Below are positions 23,943 through 35,457 of a stretch of DNA of 64,000 nt, piece after piece; position 1 is the first letter of the stretch; every line of letters begins with the position of its first letter. The translations under genes were made by a program, and so were the position numbers. This DNA is from Circinella umbellata (lineage: Eukaryota > Mucoromycota > Mucoromycetes > Mucorales > Lichtheimiaceae), in NCBI GenBank assembly GCA_025093555.1, contig JAIWNF010000001.1, positions 1,426,001-1,490,000 of the forward strand, given 5' to 3'. The notes below the pieces were generated by a model that was not told the DNA's origin, searched no databases, and was given only the letters and a program-made list of their open reading frames with translations.

Positions 23943-25314
23943 GATTTGGGACTATATTTTACTGAGTAGAATTATTTGTGTTGTAATAGTGAGAAAAAAA
24001 TGTAGCGAGTGTAAAGACATACGCAAGAGCAAAGTATTTGCAAATCAATCAAGAAGCAAATAGGTTGTATCAGGAGATTTTGTGGCGAAGCAAAAGTTTT
24101 TAGACCACAAACAATTCCGATGTAACACTTCTGTAAGAGTACTGGTATAACAACTGATTTATTTAATAATGGGGGGGATACTGATTCTGGTATGACATTA
24201 TATACAAATGAACTTACCGATGTGGGGAGTGCCGCCGTAGTGGGTTTTTTTTTTTTTTTTTTTTTTTTTTTTGGTAAAAATGTAATGAATTATCTTAAAT
24301 GGGTGTATCTGAATCCCAATTTTGGAAAGCAAATATCTGTATATCGAACCATCTTTTGAGTAGAAAAACATTGCACTTTATTTTTCTACTATATGCTATG
24401 TTAAGTATATTGGCTTTGCTCCAATAATTCCGGAGCGAGTCGCTAGAATAAGAACAATAAGAATAAGCGATTTTCTTTCGTTCAAGAATGTTTATTCAGA
24501 TCAGTAATAATAATAATAAAAAGAAGTGCTTTCCTAGCTGTACTTATCCTTCCTGATTTTCTGACTGTTGTATCCAACACATAATATCCATAAAGATAGT
24601 TATTTGTCATTTTAAATATTAAAATAGGACGTATCTTTAATTATTATTATTGATTAAGGTATTTGAGCCTCAATTTGAGTTTATATATTACGAGGTGGAG
24701 GTCAAGGTAAAGATAGGAAGGGGCGACGTGATACAAGATTTTGATAATATTGACTAGCTATAAGAGAATTCCAAGGTATTTCTTGGAAAACCAATTTCAA
24801 TGCATAGACCATATAGTTTGTTATTTGAGACCGATCTTTGCTGACATTTTGTGTATTTCTCTATTTGGACTATGATTTGTAAAAACACAGAAGTCCGTCT
24901 TCTATAATAATAATAATAGCTGCGTAGATACATCATATCGTCAACAGCACAAAGTCTAATCTTAATATCATTTATCGTATGCTCATAATTTATACAGTCA
25001 TGACAAATAGAAATCTCACATATACCGGTATACGCATATTGATATACCCACCGATAATAAGATTTTATATAAATAGAGATAGTATTTCACTTTAATAAAC
25101 TTCAGTTCAATTTTGTTCTAAATATCTTTTGGGTCTCGTTGACTTCTTTACGCCTCTTTTATTTTTCAATTTTAATTGATGTAACATTAACTCATTTGCA
25201 TTTACTGTCTATGTTGGTGCGTACTAAAGACGAGAGATCAGATATATTTGTATTTATTCTTAAGCAGATACGTATATTCCATCCTCTTTTGTATTCTTTC
25301 AACATCAACATTTA

Positions 25315-25351
<37 letters not shown>

Positions 25352-28200
25352 TCTATTAAAATTAGCAGTAATAACTACTTTTCAGTGTTATCTTTTTGAT
25401 TGATTCTGACACCTTGTATTATTACATTGTTATTGACATTGTTTTTAAATTATTGATAAGAACAATAGTAGCAGTACAATAAGCCATGCAATATGCTTTT
25501 TTGCCATTAGTTTTGAAAGCGGCCGATTTTCGATTTTTTTTATTGCTATTCAAAGAGTACACTTTATAAAACACAAACTTTAATGGTGTCTGATATTGTT
25601 AAGCTTTTGGTATTTTTTTATAGTATCAAGTGAATAAACAAAAACAATGTTTGAATGTGATGAACATATGACGTAGAAATGGAGTTTATACAAATCATAT
25701 GGACAATCAAATCTTAACATAAAAGGAATAGCATTAGATCAAAAGCTTTAGTGTAAAATAAAAAGTGTCCCAGCTGTACTTATCTATAAATTATGGGTTC
25801 TTGGCTTCTAAGAATGAGTGAAGCTAGATACTCGTCAATTATACTGGCATTCAATGAGAGTATTTATTCTTTAGATTGCTTAGTAGCACGTATATTGAAT
25901 TTTCTATTATGAAAATATAACATTTTTATATCAGAGTACAAAGAGAGAATATGTAAAATATAGACGTAAAAAGACCTCTATTATAAAATCAAAAACTGAG
26001 TAGATCCCATACCAATGCTTTGCGCCTCATCAAAATAAACAAAGAATAAAAGAGAGTCTTGTGGCTAATCTTAAGATATCTTATATCCGGAACTAAGTAT
26101 ATATTAGTAATTTTCTCAGCACTGAGGACTAGTTCCTAGTGCCCGAATTTAATACCATTATCCACATAAAAACAATTAGCTAAGCCCACATAAGACATAA
26201 CTTATAAAATAGAAAAAAACACAAATATGATGTCGTTGTAATATCATTATGGAATTTATCTCATCTTTTAACTTTCAAATTATTATTAAAAGTGTATAAC
26301 AAAGTCTCAAAAGTTTCTTTCTTGTTTACTTTTATTCCTACTTTTATTAAAATAACAAAATATCACACGTAATATAATGTGGATAAATGTTCAAATAATT
26401 ATATATGGTTTCCTTCTAACACTAATCGTTGTGCTGCTTTTATAAAAAAAAAGCTGCTTACGATAAATTTGAGCTACAGTATAGAAAGATGGAAAGTTAA
26501 TATATTTAAGTATAGCTGTATATAAGTCTACGTAACAAAGATCCTATTATAACAAGATATACCAACATGACATTTTCTCACTATTCTCAATTTTGTGCTT
26601 GTATTTGTGTTCGTACTATATAGATTGTAAGCAATTACGTTATAATTATAATTGACTTCTCTTATAGTAATATTCTCTATTATATAAGCAAGCCCACATG
26701 ATACTCTGAACAAACAAATAATAGTGTATATCGCTATATGCATACCTTCTCGTATTAAATAATTACCTTGTTCGTGTAATATGCCCTTCGATGTAGTACT
26801 AATTAAAAAATTCATGCACTCAGTTACATTCACACAATTGAATTTACTTCCTACCTGATCACTCTATCAAATTCTGAGAAATGTCTTTCTACTAATGTAC
26901 GTCGACTTTAAATATGTAAAGCTATTGGCTATTTATTGATATAACTGTTAATAAAGAGATAAACTATAATGTATATAATAAGGATAAAACTTACTATTCT
27001 CGTAGATAAAATTAAAGTGGGGTAAAGAAAAGAAAAATAGAGTGGGAAGAGTCAAAGTACAAGATTAAATGATACAACGAAGTTACACATATGAGAAAAT
27101 TCATAATCTAGGGGAAAACACAATAATTAGGTTTTACAAAATTCTCACCGCCACATCACTACTTTGATTTTTCATAGTTTGTACTTTTTAAATTGAGCTT
27201 CAAACTTGAAGTAGTACGGCGTCGATGAGTTTGGATAGACTTGTGCATTACTTTGAGCTATTGATTACTGATTGGATTATTAGGTCAATTAATGTGAGCT
27301 TATCTTCTTTTATGACGTAAAAGTATTTTTTTTCCTTCTTTTGTTCATTTTGGGGGTTAGCTCATTGAGCTGTCAATAAAATACATACCCCCCTGGAGAC
27401 AGGTAAAACCAGTCCCCACATCGACCTGAAGCATTGGCACCCATTACTGATTCCCTGCTTTTCTTATGTTCTGGAAAGGCCTCCAAGTTCCTTAGATGCT
27501 TTTTTAATTACAGTAATGCTTAAGAGTTATATAACATTATTTAATAGACAAGTCAATAGATATTTTTTATATACAACTAGGCAGTCGAGTTGCTAAGAAC
27601 CAGCATTGTAAAAAATGCAAGAATTATCGTTTGCCAATTGTGTTGATGCGTACGTATACATATATTTCTTTATTACTTCCAAGAATCCAATCTCTCAATC
27701 CGCATTAAACAAATTAGAAGCATGCATATAATGATTATATTTGCCCCGCATCCATTCATAAAAACTCTGAATGGGCAAGAACTGAGTACCGCTACCAGGT
27801 AATTTAGTATAAACTTTTAATAAAAAATGCCATCCGATTCACCTTCCATCTTTTATATCGAAATTATATAGCTCCTCACTCCTGCTTTATTCAAGCAAAG
27901 ACTAAGTGAAGCCCTTCCAATGTATGTATGAATAACGCGGAATCTCCAAAAGGAGCATCGAGATATTTGCAATTTGAAAAATGGATCTCTAACATGTAAA
28001 TACACAATTGTTAACGACGTTTTACGTGCTATTGCTATTAGAACAGTTTTTTATGGATCACAAAAGGAATTGTAAAAAGATTATAACCTTATATTTATTT
28101 TTAAATAATACGTCAATATATAAAATAAGATCTTATTATAATTTTTAGCTCTTGTTATCTAGTTTTTATTTTCTTCTTTTGATAAAGGGTGAGGCTTCTG
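23943..28200. other. Intergenic part of the tandem array between copies A and B
   Basis: Two blocks have counterparts elsewhere in the array. About 24470-25600 (upstream of A) matches about 32570-33060 in inverted order and about 39480-39680 directly. About 26500-28150 (downstream of B) matches 33065-34650 and then 35185-35300 directly. A short open frame at 26528-26833 (minus) lies in the second block and has a shorter relative at 33068-33256; I cannot support it as a gene. A T28 run (24245-24272) and an ACT repeat are present. Confidence 0.6.
25315..25351. repeat. (ACT)12 microsatellite
   Basis: Twelve uninterrupted ACT units in the upstream block of kelch copy A. Confidence 0.9.
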
Positions 28201-31200
28201 CTATTTGATTCGATAGTGTTGGTTTTTGATGTCATTATTTTCCATCACGTCATTTTCAAGATTATTGCTATTTGTCGCACTACTGTTAGATACAAGAGCA
28301 GCACTACTATCACGCGACGTAGTATTGTTGTTACTGGTCTGTATTCTACTTCTTTGAAATAAATTTCGAAAGGGTCGCACGTGTGGAAAGCTGCCAGAAG
28401 AATGTTGTTCATAGCTTGACTTTTCTGGCTCCTTAATAGCAGTATCAACTTTTTGAAACACTTCGTCGTCCACATAATATGCTTTAAATATATGTTCGAG
28501 TAGTTGTGTGCGCTTTTGTGTTAACTCTATCTGTCTTGCTTGTTGTTGCATAATTCCAATGCAGTGTTGGCAATTACTGCTGCATTGTGTCAAATTTTCT
28601 TCAACGTTTAGTGCTGTAAATTGTTTTCTCTCATTACTTGGTTCCAGTTTAGTGCTGTTACTAATGTTACTGCTGTCGCAATTAAAGCTGCATGCATGAT
28701 TCGGGCTGTCATTCTCTTGGCTTCTAACTTGTTCTTCCCATGCTTTCTGTTTATTCATATTATTATGCGACAAAGATTCATTTCTCGGATGTACTGGATT
28801 TACCAAAGGTACTGGAGACCTATACGTTTCAAAGCAATCTTTGAGACCGCGATAAATTGAGCGTGCATATGACCAAAGGACCATTGATGAATAATTCCAA
28901 ACGGAGACTGCGGGCGATAACCAAATACGGCTGCTTGGATTGCTGTAATAAGCCCATAAAGACCACCAACGAGTCCAAGAGCATTTACTAAAGAGTAAAT
29001 CTTTTGTTCTCGATGCACAGTTGTTGTGAAACTAGCTGGAGATAAAATTATGGATCCACTGATACTGTCAATAATGCTAGGCTTGCCATATTTCTGAAAC
29101 TTCGTTGTTACCTGTGGTGTTGAGTTATATTGAGATGCAAATCCAAAATAATTCCATCCTGAGTCAGTTAATGATTCTGTTCGTTCGAATTGATAGTCCA
29201 CATAAGCATACTCATGTGACTGCAAATAATTTCCTGATGCTCGAGACGCATCTTCTAACACCCATTCTCCAATTTCTTTATCACTGAACAGAGGCATATG
29301 TTGACCAAAATATACATTTCGATTAGGATCTCGTTCTGGATGGTAAAAGGAAATGTAAATCCTCCCGGTTTCGTTTACATTCAAAACATGAACTAAAATG
29401 TCTATGAATGTTCCATTGTTTCTTTGTGGCACTGATGAAGATGAAAAGCTCAATGGGGTGATGTCCTCACTGAAAGGATTTCCTCTGAATAGATAACATT
29501 GATTATTACCTAGATTTCCTCCTAGTTTGGGCCTGTGATATGATAGATCAAGCACTGTTATGTAATTACTGCATGAATGACCATTACTTGTTGTGCAACT
29601 AAGTTTCGGATATGTAGAATCACTAAAGGGGCTTTCCTCAATTGTATATCCTTCCAAGCAAACCCGGATATCTATATTGAAAATAAATAGTAAGTAAGTA
29701 GCATCAGGTAATATGCTTATAGACTATGATATTAATTTTATCACTGACGTTATTATTGCAAAATAATTGTTTATACATACCTGGAAGTTGTATATCGTTA
29801 TGTATAGGCTCACTAACTGTGTATGTGGTTTTGGGACTTTCCAGTACTTGTATTATATTAAATACAAAGAATGCGATGAAGAAGAAGAACAAAAACAACT
29901 TAAATAGAATCCTAGTGGCTTCAGCCCAAAAAGGTTCCCCTGCTCTATAGTTTTGCAAAAAAAAAAAAAATAACATATTATTACTAAATAGTAGCTTAAA
30001 CTACTTTTTAGCTACTACATGAACTAACCTGGGGTGAATCACTAGATGGCAAGATATATTCATGGCTCTTTGTATCCGATGTCTGAATCGATAAATTATA
30101 TATACACATATAAGACAAGCAACTCCTCCACAAACAGCACCAATAGAAGAGATAGTAGCCTTACTGATACTAGATGTTGGTTCCTCATTTATTTCATCAT
30201 ATGTAGCTCCAGTTGTTATATTGTAAACCCATTTTGGTGATGTTAGATCTTGTAGCTCTTTATTAGTAGTACTACCTCCATTATTCCCAGTCATATTCGA
30301 AAACTTGAGTACATCAATGTCGTTGAAAAATCTTGCACCAGCCCCACCTAAAATCATTACGTGCATATGTAAGTATATAAAACAGAACATAAAATAGTTA
30401 TTTTTTAGCTTGAAAGTACCAAAGCAAAGTACAGCATATTCGTTATTAATTCGACCTATAGAAGATGATGAACGTGCTCTAGGTAGAATTCCGCCAACAG
30501 ATGGAGCAGACCATATCCATGTATGAGTATCAAGAATCCACAACATATTATAGTATTCGTCGTTCTCTCCATGGACATTAAAATTGTCACCTATACAGGA
30601 GAGATGAATTAGCATGAAAAAAAATTACAGAATACAGAAAGTATTCGAACCGTTGATTATTACCCCCTATGAAATATAAATATCGCCCTTCAGGTCCTAT
30701 TTTCATTATATTATTTGGTTATCAGTTAGTAACCCGTAACTGTAACAAATATTTTTAGGTATTAATGCAGCAGATATCTGCCTACCTAAAACAGCGCTTG
30801 AACGTGCCCGACTGGCTTCAGGGTTGTTAATCGCATCGGCGTTAAGCGCTTGTAACTCCCACGAATCATCGTCAGGACTGTACACAGCTGATTGATTAAA
30901 AAGAAAATAATCACTAAATTCCATTTCATCATTCACGTACAATCCACCAACATATACAATACGGCCATCACTATATAAATAATTTTAGCTTTTCATAATG
31001 AGCACTATTTTTATAAATATACAAATAAAACCCAGCCCGTTACTAAATATTAACATACAGAAGAGCAGTAGCTGTACTACTATGTAAACCAATTGGTGGG
31101 GTTGTCAGATTTTTAAAGATTCCAGTACTAGGATCGTATGACCAACTATCCATATATTGTACCCAGCCTTCTGAAGAATCATAACCACCATAAATATATA

Positions 31201-31705
31201 TTAACCCATTTTCCGCCTTGACAGCTGTATGTTCCATCCGATTAGGCGGTACAAGATTAGAGTCATTTAAACCGAACAGTGTGGTCCATCTGTTTTGACT
31301 AAAAGAGTACGTATGAGCATGAATAGGGCCTCTGATATTTGGTTCATCTTCTTCATAGTCTCCGCCAATGATTGCAACTGAATCATTATTTGAAAAAACT
31401 ACGGACTGAGCAAACAACACTTTTGGTCCGTTTGAATCAACATTCTCATGGTAAACAACCCCATATGTGTCGAAGCTAAGTTTCGCAAATTGATTGGAAA
31501 AATCAGTGTCTTCGAGCCCCCCTCCATATACATACATTGTCTCGTTAATGACAAATCCAGTACCAAGAACAGGAGCGGGTAGTTCTGCTGCAGTTGATGG
31601 AGGGACAGGATATTCGCAGTGAGTTGTATCCAAGGATGACAGTAATATGACGATAGTCATTATTATTGACGTATACAAATTTGAGACCAGTATATGGTTG
31701 AGCAT
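28201..31705 (-). pseudogene. Kelch-propeller membrane protein, tandem copy B (frameshifted)
   Basis: Same seven-exon plan as copy A: 31059-31705, 30786-30970, 30664-30696, 30420-30590, 30029-30347, 29781-29944 and 28201-29671. Exons 1, 3, 4, 5 and 6 have exactly the lengths found in A; exon 2 is 6 nt shorter. Signal peptide, kelch blades, hydrophobic segments and GYRPQSPFGIIHQWSFG are all present. In exon 7, at about 28861-28868, B has 8 nt where A has 9 just after WSFG(H/R)M. The frame shifts to a short foreign tail with a stop near 28800. The remaining about 220 codons, including the coiled-coil tail, stay open in the other frame, so the lesion is recent. Either B is a pseudogene or it makes a tailless membrane protein. 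Confidence 0.8.
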
Positions 31706-31801
31706 TATTTGAAGTTATATTTTACAGAGTAGAATTGTTTGTGTTATAACAGTGAGAGAAAAAGCACCAAGTGTAACAGAGGTAAAAAACAATTTAAACA
31801 A

Positions 31802-32466
31802 CACCACGGCTAAAATGAGTAATAGAAATAAACGGCTTTCCATGAATCTGCATGATCACTAATGTCATGAATTTCTATGAAAAGTGTCAGTTCATGGAGA
31901 TCCATAGATCTATGCAGAATAATCATAGATATTCAGTTATATCCATTACTTATTTATATGCAGATTTATGCAGATTCATTTATGTTTTATACCCTATTTT
32001 AATGATATATATTTTACTTTATGAACATATACATTATAATGTGGTTGTAGCATGATTAAAACCACTTATACTATATTATGGTAAGCACTTTGAATAATAA
32101 AATTTTCTTTTTGTGTGGAAGTACTACTTGTCGTTAAACGATTATGGATTCACAAAGTATAAGTATGCGACTTTACAGATTATCACTCATATATACAAAG
32201 TATGCATTTTCAATCATATTTATACGTAGATATTTTTTTTATAAATATTTGTTCAGTTTTATGCAGATTCATATATCGTTCAGAGTCATACTTTGCCACT
32301 CAGATTAGTTAATTTTTGTAATAGAGATTCATGGATTTATTTCCATGAAAATGAATACGTAATGGTCTTTTTTCAAGCATATTCATAGAGAAGCATGCCA
32401 TTTAATAACCTATAAACTCATATTCATAAAGAATTGGGTAATTGCATGCAATGTTTAGCCGTGGTG
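31802..32466. mobile_element. MITE-like inverted-repeat element, 665 bp, upstream of copy B
   Basis: Ends are perfect 13-nt inverted copies: CACCACGGCTAAA at 31802-31814 and its complement at 32454-32466. The interior has many scattered units in both orientations built on ATCCATGAATCT and ATGCAGATTCAT, similar in style to the 5315-6307 element but different in sequence. No coding capacity. Target duplication not identified. It begins 97 bp upstream of the copy B start codon. Confidence 0.6.
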
Positions 32467-34654
32467 ATACTCCATTCCCACGTAATATGTTCACCGCGTT
32501 CAAATAATTGTTTTTGTTTATTCACTTGATATCAATAAAATAAATAAATAAATAAAGAAGTACCAAAACTAAACACTATTAGACACCATCAAAGTTTGTG
32601 TTTCTTAGAACTTGCTATTTATAGATGAACAGTCGAAAATCAACCGCATTTCCAGCGTTTTCAAAATTTATGGCTAAAAAGTATATTACATGGCTTATTG
32701 TACTACTACTCTTGCTCTTATCGACAATTTGAAAGCAATAGTAATAACAATGTAATGATAAAAGGCAGAATAAATAAAAAAGATCAACCCTGGAAAATAG
32801 TTATTACTGCTAATTCTACTAGATAGTAATAGTAGTAGTTAAATGTTAATGTTAAAAAATACAAAAGAGGATGGGATATACGTATCTGGTTAAGAATAAA
32901 TACAAATATATCTAATCACTCTTCTTTAGTACGCAACATAGACAGTAAATTCAAATAAGTCAAAAAAAATCAAAAAGAAGTGCATTTAAGAGGTCACTTT
33001 TTATTATTATTATCGATACTGGCGTGGTCCGAATAAACATTCTTGAATGAAAGAAAATTACTTATTCTTATTGATAGCTGTATATAAGTTTACGTAAAAA
33101 GTTCTTCTTATAACAAGATATGCCAATATGACATATACTCACCATTCTCAACCACTTTGATGTGCTTGTGTTTGTGTTCGTGCCATATAAATTGTAAGTA
33201 ATTACGTTACAACTGTAATTTACTTCTTCAATAGTAAAACTCTCCATTTTTAACATGGGCGTTGCAATTGTACATTGAACTACTCCAGTAAGATATACCA
33301 GTATATTATATTACTATATACATATTAAATCCTTAATTTTGAACTAATTTTTTTTTCGCTGGACCTCTATCCCGCTTCTAAATTGTCATTTATTTTTTAA
33401 GGTAAGAAGAATCAACGTAACTACTTAGAATTAGCTATGTTCAGTTAAGTATTTTTTATAACTGTAGTGAATGTTGATAAAATTGAAAAAGAGATAGTTT
33501 GTTTTAGTAGCTTTTATTGTTTTGATATATAAGCGTTGGAGAAAAGTTGAAATATAAACAAATCTACATGATACTCTTAGCAATAATAGTTTATATCGTT
33601 ATATGCATATCTTTTTGTATTAAATAATTACTTTGTTTTTACAATATGCGGTTGGGCGTTGTTCGATGTAATACTATTGGAAAATTTATGCGCCCACTTA
33701 CCTTCACATTGACTAAAATTACTTCCTACCCGATCACTCTACCAAATTTTGAGGGATGCTTTTCTACTTTGACTTTTCATAGTTTGTATATTAAATTGAG
33801 AGTTGCAAACATAAAGCAGTGTGGCGTCGATGAGTTTGGATAGACTTATGCATTGTTTTGAGCTATTGATTACCGATTAAATTATTAGGCCAACTATTGT
33901 GAGTTTATCTTTTTTTATGTTGTAGAAGTATTTTTCTTTTCTTTTTGTTCATTTTAGGTGTTGGTTCATTGAGTTGTCAATAGGATACATAGCCCCCTGA
34001 AGACAGGTAAAGCTAACCCTCATATCGACCTAAAGCATTGACATCCGTTACTGAGTCCCTGCTTTGCTCGTGAATTGGAAAGGCCTCCAAGTTAATTAAA
34101 TGCGTTTTTGATTGTGATATGCTTAAGAGTTATATAACATTATTTAATAGACAAGTCAATAAATACTTTTTATATACAACTAGGCAGTCGAGTTGCCAAG
34201 AACCAGCATTGTAAAAAATGCAAGAATTATCGTTTGCCAATTGTGTTGATGCGTACGTATACATATATTTCTTTATTACTTCCAAGAATCCAATCTCTCA
34301 ATTCGCATTAAATAAATCAGAAGCATGCATATAATGATTATATTTGCCCCGCATCCATTCATAAAAACTCTGAATGGGCAAGAACTGAGTACCGATACCA
34401 GGTGATTTATTATAAACTTATAATAAAAAATGCCATCTGATTAATCTTCCATCTTTTATATCGAAATTATATAGCTCCTTACTCCTGCTTTATTCAAGCA
34501 AAGACTAAGCGAAGCCCTTGTAATATATGTATGAATAATGTTGAATCTCGAAAAAGAGTATTGAGATGTTTGAAATATGAAAAATGGATTCCTAACATGT
34601 TAGTACATGGTACTTTGACGATGTTTTACGTGCTATTGATATTGGAACAGTTTT

Positions 34655-35185
34655 ATTATTATGTAACGTATGAAAATTAAAAACAATTTTTATACCAACA
34701 TAATCATCATCATCACCATTATTATTATTATTATTATTATTAAGTGATATTATAGTGTCACAATGTAATCTTATTAAGTGATATTATTGGCTGTGCAATG
34801 CCTCTTTTCTGGCAAAGCAATGCCATATTTCCGGCAAAGCAACGCCACATTTCAGGCATTGCTAATTAGTATAAATAACTCAAATTATTTCAATAAAATC
34901 TTTTCTTTAGTTTTATCTTTACCCTTGAAATCTTTTAGTCTTTTAACAATTAAATTAACCTAACAATAGTTTTCTTTGAGCATAAAGTCTCTTAAACTCA
35001 TTATAATATTTCTCTTTTGTGGATTCAGACGTAATATTCCTGAATATAAGAACTCCTACAACCCATATTTCTACTATATTTTATATAACTTATTATTCAA
35101 ATACAACTACATAGTGTATAATTTCTTTTTTATTTCATATCTTTATACGAAGTACTTCAATCACACATTGAACGCTTCAATGGAT
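34655..35185. mobile_element. Insertion of about 530 bp, candidate solo LTR
   Basis: The A-B interval reads AACAGTTTT directly into TTATGGATCAC (about 28045-28060). The B-C interval has the same two flanks separated by about 530 bp, so this is an insertion or a loss from the other copy. Inside are two direct TTATTAAGTGATATTAT copies (34737 and 34771). An inverted pair GCAATGCCT...AGGCATTGC (34795-34862) encloses two 22-bp direct units, and a TATA-like motif (34870-34876) is followed by a T/C-rich stretch. This looks regulatory and LTR-like, but exact ends and a target duplication are not resolved. Confidence 0.45.
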
Positions 35186-35457
35186 CACTCACACAAGGAA
35201 TTGAAAGAATGTATAACCTTCATATTTATTTTCAAATAATACGTCAATATATAAAATAAGATCTTATTATTATTTTAGCTCTTAATATCTAGTTTTTATT
35301 CTCTTCTTTTGATATGGGTTTAGGCTTCTGCTATTTGATTCAATGATGTTCATTTTCGATGTTGCTATTTCGGATTGTGTCAGTTTTAGGGTTATTGCTA
35401 TTTGTGACACTACTATTTTGATACAATAGCAATTATATCGACTGATATAATATTGTG

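Larger units (their letters stand above)
31706..35457. other. Intergenic part of the tandem array between copies B and C
   Basis: No gene supported. It contains, in order: about 95 bp of 5' flank resembling that of copy A; the inverted-repeat element at 31802-32466; a block (about 32570-33060) inverted relative to its counterpart upstream of A; a block (33065-34650) directly repeating the A-B interval; an insertion at about 34655-35185; and the decayed 3' extension of copy C (about 35330-35457). Confidence 0.6.

Noticed and set aside
26528..26833. 101-codon minus-strand frame in the A-B spacer
   Set aside because: Its counterpart in the B-C spacer is shorter and diverged, with no frame conservation beyond what the DNA duplication explains.
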